NCBI RefSeq assembly: GCF_000208745.1
Contig: NC_030850.1
Location: 11,764,640 to 11,828,639, forward strand
DNA: 64,000 bases
DNA from: Theobroma cacao
Taxonomy: Eukaryota; Streptophyta; Magnoliopsida; Malvales; Malvaceae
Direction of reading: 5' to 3'
This document shows, in pieces, positions 24,895 to 38,405 of the stretch. A program made the position numbers and the translations under genes. Under the pieces are notes generated by a model, which saw only the letters and a program-made list of their open reading frames with translations, was not told the origin of the DNA and searched no databases. Positions within the stretch are counted from its first letter, which is position 1. Every line of letters starts with the position of its first letter.

Positions 24895-27030
24895 ATGAGT
24901 TTTCTTGCGGGCAGATTAGCAGGAAAAGAAGCAGCCTTCTTTTTCCAAGAATCCAAACACGCCGTTAACCGTCTGGCCGAGAAAAACCCCAAGAGCCTCC
25001 CATCCACCCCACCATCACTCGAGCAAGAAGCTCAAGCTGACGTCCTTCCAGAGGTCCTGAAACATTCTTTGCCTTCCAGGATCTTGGGCCAACGGTCTGA
25101 TCCTTCATCTCTCTCGAAGGGCTCCAAGTGGGCCCTCCATTCTGATCCAAACAATGCCTCCATTTCCTCCCCCGATGCCATGAACCCTCTCAGGGCTTAC
25201 CTTTCTCTGCCCCAGGTAACCTTTGGCCCCAAAAGGTCAGTTCTGCGCCTCATCTTTCTAACCAAGTTCGATTTTGTTTTTGTTTTTTTTTTTCTCTTGT
25301 GTTTTAGTTTTTCACTGTGTCTAAATGGGGGATTTGCAGGTGGGCGTTGCCAAGTACGGAGCATTCGGTTGTGGCATCGACGGCTAATGCAATGCGGAAG
25401 GACAAATTTATCCCTATCAATCCGGAGAAGTTGAAGGCGGCTGCTGAAGGACTTCAACAAAGTATGTTAATTCGTTTTTCTTCTTGATGTTTTTGTAGCT
25501 TATCTAATTTGGTATGATAATTTTTAATCTTATCTAATTCGAATTAGAGAACTTTTTAATTCGGTCTTTTGGTTGCTTTTTTACCTGTAAGATTTTTGCA
25601 TAAGACTTCTAATACTTGGCATTTGTGTTTATTTATGTAGTTGGAAAAGCTTTTGCGGTTGCAACTGCAATTGTATTTGGCGGGGCGACCTTGTTGTTTG
25701 GGATGGCAGCCTCCAAATTGGAGCTGCACAATGTGAGTATTGCGCGCACCAGATAATCTTGTAATTGCCTGTAATAATAGGGGATTGATGTCCCCCAACG
25801 TGCACTGTGCAAGCTTTGAAAAGATAAAAATGCTAAAAATACTGCATATCTATCAGATAGAATGTTTATCACCACTTTCCCATAGTTTTTTAATGCCTTT
25901 CTGGTCGTATTCTAGGAGAATAGAGTTTTGTTATCTATCAGATAGATCATCAATTGAGAAATTCTCTTCCATATGTTTCATTTGGATATCTAGTTTTCTA
26001 ACATATTTAGGATTTCTGACGGTATGAATCAGTTGAAGTATAAAATGTACAGTAGTTCAGAACTTGGTCCTAATAATGTATAACAAATTCTGCAATGGTT
26101 TTGTTGTGGATTGAACTTACTCATCATCGAATTCTGCATGGTAATTGACTTGTTGTCTATCACACTTGTTCAGAAACATAAGGACAGCACATTTGATCCC
26201 ATCACACATGATGCTGTTATGTGTTATTCTAATGATGATGACATGCTTATCAAATTAATATACCAATACAAACACTTGCTTCCAAACCAAATGAGAGGTT
26301 AACTTTTACTCATTCATGTTATTCTGTCTTCCTGCCCTAGCAAGAGGCAATTTCATTTAACTGCCTTGCCTTTAGGGTTAGGTGATTTTTCTGCTCCATG
26401 ACATGACATGTTCCGGTTCTTGTTTGCTAGCCTTTTCTGCTGTGTTATAAGTTAGGAAATGCTCTGAAGCTGCCTTGCATTTAGGGGTAAGTGATTTTTC
26501 TGCTCCATGACATGTTCTGTTCTTGTTTGCTAGTCTTTTCTCATGTGTTCCAAGTTAGGAAATGCACTGAAACTGCCCTGCATTTAGGGGTAAGTGATTT
26601 TTCTGCTCCATGGCATGTTCTGCTCTTGTTTGCTAGTCTTTTCTCATGTGTCATAAGTTAGGTAATGCACTGATAATGGTGAAATACTTTCCTTATATCC
26701 TTCTCTTTTTGTTATTTTGTTTTCTTCTGCTTTTGACAGAGTGATGACATCAGAACAAAAGGGAAAGACCTGGTTCAGCCTAAATTGGAGATGATCAGAG
26801 AACAACTTTCCCCCATAAGAACTTGGGTATGTGAATCAGAAGTTCAATACTTTCTTTTGTTTCTAATAGTAGTTTTAACTAGTCTAACTGTGATGGCACT
26901 AACTCAGAGATTCTAATTTCAGGCTGAAAACATGTCAAAGAAATGGAACCTAGAAAGGGAGGAAGCGATTAAAGAAAAACCTATCATAAAGGAGCTTTCT
27001 AAAATTTTAGGGGCAAAAACATCTAATTGA
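24895..27030 (+). CDS. Conserved plant-type protein with one membrane segment, function unknown
   Basis: Five exons: 24895-25235, 25340-25461, 25641-25732, 26740-26826 and 26923-27030. All have GT/AG borders, and together they give 249 residues with the frame closing at TGA. I do not recognise a named family. The N terminus (MSFLAGRLAGKEAAFFFQES, then KHAVNRLAEKN) resembles a conserved plant protein annotated only as a transmembrane protein. Residues about 60-110 are Ser/Pro-rich. Exon 3 encodes a glycine-rich hydrophobic segment at about 157-178 (VATAIVFGGATLLFGMAA). After it comes a charged, coiled-coil-prone tail (DDIRTKGKDLVQPKLEMIRE, EREEAIKEKPIIKELSK). The first donor must be AAAAG|gtcagt, because using CAG|gtaacc gives an early stop. 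An organelle membrane location is possible but not shown. Confidence 0.85.
26361..26673 (+). repeat. ~105-bp intronic tandem triplication
   Basis: Three units starting near 26361, 26470 and 26573 (CTGCCTTGCATTTAGGGGTA, then TTTTTCTGCTCCATGACATG) lie in intron 3 of the 249-residue gene. Units 2 and 3 are the most similar pair, suggesting stepwise duplication. Confidence 0.85.
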
Positions 27031-28076
27031 CTTGTGTGTGTATGTAAATTTGGAATCAATACAAATCAGACCGCATCTCAATAAATCAAAAGGCCAGAAA
27101 AGTTTCCTTGTAAGTTTTCCTCTATGAAGTTATATTTGAAATAATTTTTGTCTTCTTGTCTATAATATGTACAGCATCACTCCATGTAAATTACACAATC
27201 TTTCTTTGGTAAATTATTAGGTCATTCCGTTGTTTCAACTTTGCACTTAAAACAAAATTTCGGTGACATCATGAACTTTTGTTCATTTGCAGCATTTAAT
27301 TATGAGAACTAACTGAACCAAATGAAATCTTACTGTCTAGTAAATTATTAGATGGCTAGATGCAAGAACATTGATGAGTTTTGTTAAGCCACTTGGACCT
27401 TGTTTTAGAGGACTTTCTGTTTTAAAATATGCAAAAGGATGGGCTATACCTTGGGGGTTATTTAGCTAAGCAGGTATTTCACCAGAGAAACACCTTGTGA
27501 TCCCTAAGTAGAAGGGGTAGAAAGAGGGAATATTACATGATCTAGGTCTTGCTCCACTCAAAGTGGCTTGTGTTGGAATGGGCAGCCCAACAACAGCTCT
27601 GTACCTTTGTTTCTTAAAGACCATCACTCTATCCACATGGAATTTGTTATTTTAGATCTTTTTATCATGTCAAACAATATCATTCTTACAAATTTAATAG
27701 AAAAATGTTAATTTGTCCTACATTTGTTGTCTAATATTGTGCCTTAGTAGACACAGTGATATAGCTTACAACAGTGTTGGACAATATATGTCGTCGGTGC
27801 CAAATATGCCTCAAATATATGTACGATTTTATTTTATAAAATCAATTTAATAAATTGTATGTACAGAAAGATAATGATGAATGAGCATTTCCATGCTCTA
27901 AAGGAAAGACGATAAAATAGTCCCAACAATCTGTGCAAGAACTACAAATTGTTCAATGAATTTTCCTTACAGACCATTCATAATCTTGGGGGAAAGCTGA
28001 TAGTAGCAAGAGCAACTAGTTAAGCTTCCATTTCCTCTACTAGTCTATTATGTGTCAGCCCTCTTTGACTAACTAT
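27031..28076. other. Convergent 3' intergenic region
   Basis: Lies between the ends of the plus-strand 249-residue gene and the minus-strand CruP gene. It should contain both 3' UTRs. No further gene is recognised. Confidence 0.5.
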
Positions 28077-31000
28077 TCATAGCCTGTAATCTAAACCAGA
28101 TCCATATTTCCAAGCCTCAAGGCGCCGCTTCCATTCATACTTCATCTTGGATGGAAAAGCATTTAACCATGACCTTGCAAAAGGCAAAACAAATTGAGCT
28201 ATATCCAGATGGTACAAGTGAAAAGCACAAGTCAAAGAAACTGCTTGTCCTAAATCTTCTAAGTGTCATTGAATTTGTCGGGCTTCAACATAACTCAGTG
28301 AAAACAAGACCAAAATATTACCTTATGACGGGGTCCATGAAGGATGAGAGAAATGTATAATAACCCAGCATGAAAAAATGTCCAGACCAGTCAAAAAGAA
28401 CAGGTATATCAACCTGTAGATGAACAAATGGATTTCACCATGAGAAGCCAAATATAGTTAAGACAGACACGCAAATAGATTCACTAATGTACTTGAGTTT
28501 CTCAATGTTTTATATGGATTACAAACAATATCAAGATATCAACTTAGTTTCTGGCAATCTGCACATTCATCTACAAAACTAAACAAGATTCAATTTCGAA
28601 AGCAATTGTTACAGTTTCAGTTCCAAGCAAAATCACTTGCTGATCTTTGTTAAATATCCTTATGAAATACATAGATTTGAGATGCCACAGCATAAGACTT
28701 GTTAGTTGCATTTTTCCAGCAGTGGTTTTCTTAAATTTACTCAGATTATGGAAACAAAAAAAAAGTACAAACTGTCTTAGAAATTGCTGTTGCCATTAAA
28801 ACTGAAAAATATCGTAGAGGCTAAAAAGGCCAAGTTCTATCAAAGCTATATGAACTCTTTTTTTAAAATCTTCAACTTACACAGTTAAAAGGTATGTACC
28901 ACTTGCGTGAAGAAAAGGGCTAAAGGACCCTTCTGTGTTAGTAATTACCTGCTTGAATATTGATGGAAGAATTTGGGGTTTAGTTAGCATTACAAGGCCC
29001 AATGTCTTGGCAAGGGGCCCAAACTGTATGACATCCTGTCACAACATAAAGATAACCAGAAAAATTAACGGCATTGCTATGGGCTGAAATTCTTGATATA
29101 TGAGCACCACCCAAGAGGTGAAAATTGGAAAAATGAAAAAGTAGGCACTAACCTGAAGAAATGGTCTTAGCACTGGGTCCCCTAGCCTCTAGAGAAGAGG
29201 AACAGACGTTCATTAGGAAATGACAAACCAAATATGTGCATGAAGCAGGGTAGAAAAGTCTCGGCATACAAAACCAGTCTTACCTGCATGCTCTTGAAGT
29301 TTATGTCAAGAAGCTCATTAATAAACTCTGATGAAACATTGGTCTTTTTCTTTGCAGACATCGCCCTTTGAAATAGCCATGAAGCACTCAAGTTCGGCTG
29401 CAGCAAACAGATCTAGATTCAGAAAATCATAAGGGCAAGCTGCTTAACCTTATAGTAGCAGAACACAGGTTACTGACCATGTAAGGATTCAGCAGGGACA
29501 AGCTGTATGAGTCAAGAAAATCTCCATTGATTGCTTCATAAATCCCTGCTCTTGAAGAAGGCACAAATTTTTAAGCTGTATCATGTCTACAAATTCATAT
29601 GTTTCACCATGTTGAAGAATATAATTCATCTTTTTCTTTCCCCAAGTTGCTGGTTACCATGTACACCTTCCTTTTTAAAATTATTATGAATACACGTTTC
29701 TGGTTTTCCCCCCCAACCACCCCTACCAGGGTGCACCCAGGAGGACAAAGGAAAAAATGGTGAGAAAAAAAGAAACTAATGGGAAAGAGTTAAAAATAAG
29801 ATGCTGTTTAATATCCATTAATAGAAGCTTATGCAATGTGATATAGTTTACACCCATCTTAAAAGTATATCACTTTCTGGAACAGTTTAGTTTATCAGTG
29901 GAAACTCTCAAAAAATCATTGGCTGTGCAAATTAGCAAAGGATGGCACCAAGAATGTACCATTTGACAATCTTCCAATGTGCCTAGTCAAGCTCCCAAAA
30001 CCACCGAAAGAGACAGGTGACTGTATGCCGCTAGCATCACCAAACTGCAAAAGATAAATTCATGACACGTGCATTCTATTTCAGATGACCAATAATCCAT
30101 TGGAAGATTTCAAAGTTGACAGAAAAAAGAACCTGTAAAACACGATTAAATGCTGCTGGCAATGGACTGTCAAGTCGATCCTCCCCGATTAAGAATTGGA
30201 AGAACATAAATACTCAGCATATTCAACTCAAGTGAAAACCATGAGAACAGTAAATTAAAAGTACAGAACAACTAACAAGCTTGATGTGTAAAAATAGAAC
30301 TGTTAAGATTTACTAAGAGAACATTTATTCAACTGGAAAGTGAATAAGATAAATGCCTCACACCAAGAATACATGATAACAGTATGGGTGACTGACTTAA
30401 GTACTAACTGATTTTTTATTTCAAAATACAACAGGAGAAAAAATCTATTATCAAGTCACACTCTTAACAAACTTCAAGTTTGATCAAACATAACATAGCC
30501 AATCATTTTCTTTCAAGAACACCTATAGCTTAAGTTGAAAATTCTCAAGAGCGGTTTCTCAATCTCATCATGAACGTATGAATGATATTGCTTTGAATAA
30601 ATAACACAAAACATTTTTAACCTCATTAAAGTAGATTTAGCAATTCATGGAATCATTACCTTTCACAATATGTGGGGAAAATGCCATATATAACTCTCAG
30701 TATCTCCAGATTATCAATAGAAACTCCCTACAAAAATTATAAGTCGCAGATTGGTGATCCCTATGAATCCTTTGCAGAAACCAGAGGAGGAGATATAAAC
30801 ACACTAGTATATTGAAAGCAAGATTGTTAACAGCATCATATTGCAATATAGATTGGTGCAAGATATAAACACACTAGTATATTGAAAGCAAGGTTATTAG
30901 CAGCATCATATTGCAATATAGATTGGTGCAAGAGACAGTAGAAAGCATATTTTGAAGGTGAACAGAAATTTTAGGGAACTGGTTATAAATGAAGGATAAA

Positions 31001-34000
31001 CTCATCGAATCAAGAACCACCTTTTATGGCAACCAGCATACAGCATTTACTTTTTCTTTCTCTCTTGTTTCTCTTTTTTCTTTTATTGTTGTAGCCTGAA
31101 TCATCACATGCATTTGCAAAAAACTTTGCTAAGAAGGGGAACCATTTAGAGATTTTTTCGTTTTCATTCAATTGAAGGGGAGTCATTGCTTTTAATAGCC
31201 CCTATATGCACTCATTAACATTTGTCAAAGAATAATTATTCCAGAATACATATTATGTTATATTTAGAAATGTAGCAAGTTGACTACTAGAACTGCAAGC
31301 CTGACAACTTGGCAGTGGATCAATTGGCTGGGTGAGTGAAGGTAAATAATTTGTTAATATGGCCAGAAGAGCATATAATTACTGAGTTATAGAGGCACCA
31401 GCTAAACTGCCTTCAACCTGCTTAATTATGCAGTTTGAAGATGTAAGATAAAAAGATTCCATAATGAATCAACTGGCTTGACGACAAGAACCTGTTATTG
31501 CGAACATCACAAATTTAACATGCCTACTAGTATGGTGTTGCTGGATAGGAGAAAAGCATATCACAGCAAGACTAAATAAAAGATCCAACACCACCAAGAT
31601 GCAGCCCTTAAGAAATGAATTAACAATCCAATAGACTGGGCTGCAGATAACAAAACCAACCTGATATTTAGGCATCAAATCCCAATAGTCTTCCAATAAT
31701 TCTTCCAGTTTTGGGGAATCTGGTTGAGGATTAACATAAGTGAACATATAAGTTGTGCGATCTAAGGGACCAGACCCAGCCGGAAATGCCTAAAAATATG
31801 GAAAATATACAATTATCAAAGGCATACTATTTCCATTTAATGTAGATAATACCGCAAAGAGCCAATTTACCTCCCAAAAGTATTGTACTTCTGCATTGCC
31901 AACTTTCTTCACTGATGAACTACTATATATGACATCACTAGTAGAGTTATCCTTAAATCCGTGAGCACAGGACCCAACAACAAGGCAAACACCATCTGGT
32001 TTCCTCCCACCTCTTATCTGTTAAAACAGATGCCATAAGCCAGCTTGAGCATATTCTACATAAAGGGACTTGATTTTCTTTCATTCACTGGTAAGTTAGC
32101 AATGGAAAAAGTTTGTAGGACAAATTCATATGCACCAATTCTTTACAACTCAAAAGTTCAACTATTCATATAAAAGCACAAACATGCACATAAATTTATA
32201 AACGAATGTATAATGTAAAATTTAGTTGATGTTATGTATAAATTAATCCTCCTAGTCCAAATAGTAGAAGCATATTCAACCACTATATGCAATATACATC
32301 TATATATAAGAAAGGGAACCTAACCTGTTTTACCACAGGAGAAAAATTTCCCATGGCATCAATGATGAGACGAGATGAAAGAATGTTTCCTTCAGCAAGT
32401 TGCAAGACCTATATAGAATAGGTGGCAAGATGTAATCATCAAGTAGTTTATTAACAGAGAAATCTAATCCCATTTGCAAGTTATGAAATTTAAATGTTTT
32501 ATCTAGTTGAAAGACATTTTCCCATAAAGAAAAGGGAGAGAAATAAAAATCTCATCCAAACATTTCTCCATCACACTCTTACTCAAAACTGAATGACAAA
32601 AAAAATCCTTAACCAGTAATATTTCATTCTTTATCTACATAAACGCCATAACTTTTTGATAAAATCCCAAATCCTGATTAATCATTTCCTGTCTTCCAGT
32701 CTTCTATCTTACTATTGGTCTGTCCTGTCAAGTGTGCAACCGTGTTGCTGCTTAACCAAAGTTGGTCTGAGAATTCTTTCACAATATTATCCCTTTGGTC
32801 TAATTGGAGCATGATATAAAGCATGGTACCCTATTTTCTCACTGGAGTGTTATGAGTTTTGAGTCTTTATTATGAGGAATATCACTGATGTGTACCATCA
32901 AACTTAAGAAAGATAGCAGGATTAAGTTATTCATCAACCTCGCTGACAGATGACAATATCAAGTATCAACCATATGGAATATCAACTGTACAACTTCGTA
33001 CATATCAGTAAACTCACAGCTGCATCATCATAAATGCTTATGCCAGACACGCTGCAACCCTCAAAGATAACTCCACCAAGGGCAATAAAACGTTTTTTCA
33101 CAATCTCTATAAGCTTTACAGGCCTGGAATAATGGAGAAAAATATCAGTTGATGAATGCCGTAATGAAGTTTCTAAATACAATGAGCAAAATATATATTA
33201 ACAACTTTGACCCAAGCTTTTTGGAAAAAATGGAAAATAAGCTTCTGAAATTTCATGAATCGAACCTTTATCATATAATGGCATATTAATTATCCAAATA
33301 CACACACACACACACATATATATATATAATATCAAATTGCTGAAGAATAACTCTAGTGACCTTGGTTTTCACAAAAACCAAACTGCAGATTAACTATTAT
33401 CACAAGAATGGAGCATGCTTTTGTCTGCAGAAAAAGAAGCCTCCTAACACTCAAATATGGACGAAAATTGAAAGTAAAACTGAAGCATGCATTAACTTCT
33501 GCCTCTGTTTATTACACTTCTCATAAAGATTTCCCAAATATTATGTTGCACCTAGGAGGTTTTTATATCCAACCGATATAATGTTCCAGATTTCCCATTT
33601 TCAATAGCTGTTTGTTTTCCACTAAATTACAACTTCTAAAAACATTAGATGTATTTTTTTTTATGAAAGAAATTCATTTACTTATTGAAAAAGCAACATA
33701 AATGAATAACAGAAGTTTCTGCCCAACTCATATGAAAATAAAAAAGGCAAGATACAACAGTAGTAATAATAATAATAATATAAGTCAAGCTTTTGATTAG
33801 AAGTAGAAAGTAAGTTTTCAATCACAAGTAATGGTACAAACTTCTACATAAATTCGTGCAATGCTAGAAACGAAACATAAATAACATGACCAGTGCACTT
33901 GATGTATCTGTAGCTAGTGGCAACATAATTAATAAAGAGTTATTTCTTTATTTATTGAACACAAATTTTGGTGCAGAGAGAAGCTGTTAGCAGAATTTAG

Positions 34001-36754
34001 TTGTAACATTTTTATTTAATGTCACAATGAACTTCATTTACAACATGGTAAAAATCTTTAATCCATAAATAGGTAAAATTCAATGAAAATATCTCCTTTT
34101 TGATTATTCATATATAATGTAGATTCAAAAAGTAAAATTACTCACGAGACACCCAGGTTAAGAATGTCTTCTACCCAGATCTCGCCCTTATTCTCAAATC
34201 CACATCTGTTCTGAGCAGTTTATGATATGAAAAAGAAAAGATAAACATAAGTATAATAGCATTGAGACTAAAGGGTTGTAAGAGATGTAGGCTGCGGGGT
34301 GCTGAAGGAACTTTCAAGTATAACTGTTCAAAAAAGGAAAGTGCTTGGTAGCGAAAAATCAAGCTTCACCGCAGTGGTTCAGTAAGTTATTTGAGAGCAT
34401 GTTTGAGCAAAGCCTAAACGTTCATATTCCTGTAAATGAAACTTTAACTTCTATAACACAGCCTCGAACAATCATTCCTTTCATTCAGTCATAAGCGCAC
34501 TAGGTTACTGTGACAAATTAAAATGAATACATGCAGTCCAGCTTGGAGATTTGATAGGCACATCAACTCTTGGCAGGATGTCTCTATATATGTGCTTTTA
34601 TCTGGGTTTGTAATCAAAGAATTAACATTCATATATGTTCAAATTGGTATGATGGTGAATCATATCACAATATTGTAAGTGTGTTTAAACAAAGAAGGCA
34701 CAGCATCACATTCTTATATAATATCAAAATAAAATCAGAAGTCCTTTTTCGTAAATGCCTGAAGTTTACAGCATATCATGTGGACTACCTAACTCTTAAA
34801 TGCTCTCAATCATAAGTAGAAATCACTGTGAATCTTTGTGAGGTCCTTGGATGGTTAATTGCAGCGGCAAAATGGGAATTGGATAAGTCCTTTGATGCAC
34901 TTCAACTTTGTCAATGAACATGTGGGAATTGAATGGCTACAGAACCAAAAGATGGAGCCAACATAAATCTGGATAACCTAAAAAACACTAATCAATTCAT
35001 GATGTTCAGAAACTTACAGGATTGAATGATACAGCAGTAGCTTCTTCAATGTCATTTTCATTCAAAATGCCAGCTTCTACAAGTTCCATTAGCTCTTTCC
35101 TTGAGATGTTCCATTCTTGTTCCCTCTAAGATCAAAATATCATTAACATTGTTAAAATTAAGCATTTTGAAGCAAAATCCTCATGCTATAAAGAATCTCT
35201 AGAATGAACTCTATGGGGAAATATACCCCTTTTAGTAAATTTCTTTCCACAACACTGACTTTAAGACCTTTGACACTCAAGGCAGTGGCAATGAAGATTC
35301 CCAAAGTACCCCCACAAACTACCACGTCGAATTTATGGACTGCTTTTTCAGCAAGAGCAGAATGGCTAAACACACCAGGAAAGTCTGAAACTACCTGCTG
35401 AGGTTCTTGCTGAACTGCAAAGAGAAATGAAAGTTAGGTACCTTTTTGAAAACACAGCATGACACTTTTAACCATGCAGCATAACAAGTGACATAAACTG
35501 TACCAGTCTCAGCAGAGCAGATGCTCGACCAAATTTTGTCCAACCTCTTCAAGGCACTGTAGGAGTATGCTCCACCAGCACCGCCAACCTCACCACCGAC
35601 TGAAATGCTCTCCATTATCCTCTGCAAGATTGAAACACTAATGGTTCAGAATCGATTGGCATACAAATGTAACACTCCCGTGTTCCATAAATACCTTTTA
35701 ATTTCACTCTTTTAGTCAATTTTACAATATTGAAAATTTTGTTTTTATTTAGTAATTGATTTAAAATTGAAAGAATACTCACTTCCAATCAAGTGGTTTT
35801 CAAATATATTTATTAAAATTTAATTTAACAAAATATTGAAAATAATAAAGCTGGACAAAGAAGTAATAGTATTATTTAGGATAAAATATCCTAACTTTTT
35901 AAGTTTTGATTGAAATTACACGAAAATTCATTAATTTTCGAAATAAACACTCCATCCCAAGACTACAAATACGTTAACAAAAATAATGACAAAATTAAAA
36001 TATCATTTTTTTATTAATTTAAAAAATTATTATTATATTTAAAAAGAATAAAGAACACCGATCCTTCCCAAGTAAGGAAAGCATGGACCGATTCTCTCAA
36101 GGGAAGGCTCCAAAGGGGAGCCCTTTATAATCAAATTATATAATTATAATTATAAAAATTAATCAAAAATAAAATTATTATTCACTTTTGCTACATCAAC
36201 AAGTTGACAAGAATGCTGACGTTTGACTAACAACTGAACGTACATATCCAGTAAAAAATATTTTTTTAAAACGGAACATCTACTTAGAAAACTAATAAAC
36301 TTTCTTACAATTTTGAACAAAACTTCAAACTTAAGGGATCCTGGTATTTTTCCTTATTATTTAACTGCACATTCATGAGACACATTATTCCATTGAATCA
36401 ACATATCAAACTTTCTCTATACAAACAATTAAACCATTATAAAAAAATGCTGGCCCGAAGAGACTAACGAACCATATGCTATACAAACATAGACAACCAT
36501 AGCTTTTATAATATACTTTTTCAACCGGAAATTCCTTTGTTGAGGAGGGAGTGTGATTTTCTCGCGAAACAACAGGAAATAGAGAAGAGTGTACTAACCT
36601 GGGTTCGGGAGGGAACTGCTTGTGTTTGTGCTTTCATGTAAATATTCCTTACAGTTGTCTGCCTCTTTGTGTGAACCATTGGGCTTTTTGATAAATACTG
36701 AGAGACCCCATTACAGGGTCTCAGCGGTACCATCATCGTGGTTCCAGAAAACAT
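28077..36754 (-). CDS. CruP: CruP, plastid lycopene-cyclase paralogue (FAD/NAD(P)-binding)
   Basis: Orthologue of the Arabidopsis At2g32640-type lycopene beta/epsilon cyclase family protein, a chloroplast flavoprotein reported to limit oxidative stress rather than make bulk carotenoid. Eighteen exons: 36599-36754, 35504-35621, 35227-35414, 35018-35125, 34146-34210, 33018-33123, 32325-32408, 31871-32017, 31661-31789, 30660-30727, 30133-30166, 29960-30044, 29478-29545, 29284-29397, 29153-29188, 28949-29035, 28322-28413, 28077-28173. The total is 1782 nt, exactly 593 codons plus stop. Residues 1-90 look like a plastid transit region (Ser/Arg/Thr-rich). FDVVVCGGTLGIF at 120-132 is the dinucleotide-binding fold. 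Later blocks include LIIDAMGNFSP, FGDASGIQSPVSFGGFGSLTRH and DWSGHFFMLGYYTFLSS. No stops or frameshifts were found. It is head-to-head with the cupin gene. Confidence 0.95.
30791..30930 (-). repeat. 70-bp tandem duplication in CruP intron 9
   Basis: 30791-30860 and 30861-30930 are the same 70-bp unit (AGATATAAACACACTAGTAT, ending GATTGGTGCA) with three mismatches. Confidence 0.9.
35878..36353. mobile_element. MITE family B, copy 2, in CruP intron 1
   Basis: Left arm TTTTGATTGAAATTACACGA then ATTAATTTTCGAAATAAACA; right arm the inverse, ending AACTTCAAACTTAAGG and GGTATTTTTCC. The GC-richer centre has AAGGGAAGGCTCC and GGGGAGCCC words. It lies wholly within intron 1 (35622-36598), so it does not touch coding sequence. 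Confidence 0.7.
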
Positions 36755-37130
36755 GCTGAAACCACACTAAATTCTAAGCTTCTCCATTTTATATCATCAA
36801 ATCTTTCAAACGGAAAAGCTGTGTGAAAGAGAACTGGACACGTTTACAATTGTCTTTGTCCGGTTGAATTGAAAAAAAATCGAAAGGGAAAAAGCAAACA
36901 AAGAAATAACCGAGAGAACCGGTACCAGGTAAATAAGAAAGCGAGAGTTGTGGGTGACAACTAAAGGGTCACCCGCAGGCCAGTTGACAAGAAATAAGTT
37001 GTGTCTTCGTGGATAATCAGATAAACCCCAGCTGAAGACCAAAAGGGGTTTTAGGAACGAATTCATTGTGCTTCTTAGTCTTCATCTCGGCCTTTGTCTT
37101 GAACTATACAAGTTTTGGATATATCAACAG
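36755..37130. promoter_or_regulatory. Shared (bidirectional) promoter of CruP and cupin, with cupin 5' leader
   Basis: The CruP start codon is at 36754 on the minus strand. The cupin 5' leader must begin before the donor at 37131. Both transcription starts therefore lie within this stretch of at most about 376 bp, with no room for separate full-length promoters. No strong TATA box is visible on either strand. Confidence 0.55.
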
Positions 37131-37635
37131 GTAAGAGAGTCTGGCTCTGCTTTTATTTTTTCAATTTATTGTTCTCTTTTGATTTTGTGGTTCTTCTGTT
37201 CTTTCTTTTTTTCTCTCTTATCTGCGCCTGTGTATTCCTCTTTTTGGTGGCTAAGGAAATCTGGGGAGAGTGGGTAGGCAAAAGACCTTTTGGCTTTCAT
37301 CAATATTGTTTATAGATTATGAAACTTAAAACCCACAAATGTGCTTTGAATCATTTGAACTCATTTCTTTTTCTTCTTTGAAAGAAGTTGGGCTTTGAGA
37401 ATTTGGAAGTCGCTCATATATTTATAAAATGCTGGCGAAAGTGATGTAATCATTTCAAGCATGTTTGAAATAATTTCCTCTGTTAAAATTTCGGACTTTT
37501 GTTAGCATTTTCACATTTCGGACAAGAATCAGCTTACAGAGTCTTGATGTACAATAACAAGTTGGGATTTATTGTCAATTGTTATTGTTGGTAATTTCTC
37601 TATGACTGCGCATTGACTATGCTTCAAATTTGCAG
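37131..37635 (+). other. 5' UTR intron of the cupin gene
   Basis: Donor ATCAACAG|gtaagaga at 37131 and acceptor aaatttgcag|GTAGGCAAC ending at 37635, 37 bases before the ATG. A pyrimidine-rich, long leader intron of this type commonly raises expression in plants (inference). Confidence 0.6.
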
Positions 37636-37672
37636 GTAGGCAACAGAAAGGTTAGGGTAGGAAATTGAGAAA

Positions 37673-38098
37673 ATGGCAAGCATGATATCTACTCCAACTC
37701 TTGGCTACTTCTCTTTCAAGAGAAGCAGCGGGTCTAATAACAGTGTTGGGGCATCTTCATGTTGTGGTGTGAAGGCAATGCGGGTGGAGAAACCTTTAGA
37801 GGAATTGTACAACGTGAGGGTGGAAAGGAAAGTGTCACCGGAGCGACTAACACAGCTTGGGGTCTCAAGATGGTCAGTATGGAAGACTGGCAAGTGCAAA
37901 TTACCCTGGGACTGGCAAGTTGACCAGCTGGTTTACATTGAGGAAGGTGAAGTGAGGGTTGTGCCTGAAGGCAGTGAGCGCTTTATGCGATTTGTTGCTG
38001 GGGACCTTGTTCGTTACCCTAAGTGGTTCGAGGCAGATCTTTTCTTCAATGGTCCATACCAAGAGCGTTATAGTTTCCGAGCATATGGGGATGACTAG
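37673..38098 (+). CDS. RmlC-like cupin protein (DUF861 type), probably plastid-targeted
   Basis: A single coding exon of 141 residues. Residues 1-35 (MASMISTPTLGYFSFKRSSG, then Ser/Gly-rich) look like a plastid transit peptide. The rest is one small cupin barrel of the ureidoglycine-aminohydrolase-like DUF861 type, as in Arabidopsis At4g10300-like proteins. Typical pieces are WSVWKTGKCKLPWDWQVDQL, VYIEEGEVRVVPEG, FVAGDLVRYPKW and YQERYSFRAYGDD. The usual metal-binding HxH of cupin motif 1 is not present (DWQVDQ instead), so catalysis cannot be assumed. The start is the first ATG after the leader intron. It is divergent from CruP, and a shared chloroplast role is an inference only. Confidence 0.9.
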   Translation: MASMISTPTLGYFSFKRSSGSNNSVGASSCCGVKAMRVEKPLEELYNVRVERKVSPERLTQLGVSRWSVWKTGKCKLPWDWQVDQLVYIEEGEVRVVPEGSERFMRFVAGDLVRYPKWFEADLFFNGPYQERYSFRAYGDD

Positions 38099-38226
38099 TA
38101 ATAGCTTTTCATGTTGCATACTTTGGCTTTTTTTGTTTTGCATTTGTTCACTAAATCTATAAGTATTTAGAAGCTGAAATATCAGTAGTTGAAATTGCTA
38201 CAACCATCTGCTTTCATTTAATCTCA

Positions 38227-38405
38227 TTGTGCTGATTAAGAAATTTAATTACGTTGTTCATTCATTACTTTTTTTTCTTTTTCTTTTTCTTTTTTTTTTT
38301 GTTTATTTTTGTCTANTTGTGCTGATTAAGAAATTTAATTACGTTGTTCATTCATTACTTTTTTTTCTTTTTCTTTTTTCTTTTTTTTTTTTGATTTTTG
38401 CATTG
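38227..38405. other. Assembly join: ~88-bp duplicated overlap around a single N
   Basis: TTGTGCTGATTAAGAAATTT starts at 38227 and again at 38317, either side of the N at 38316. Both copies continue into the same TTTCTTTTTC tract. It lies in the 3' flank of the cupin gene. Confidence 0.85.
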
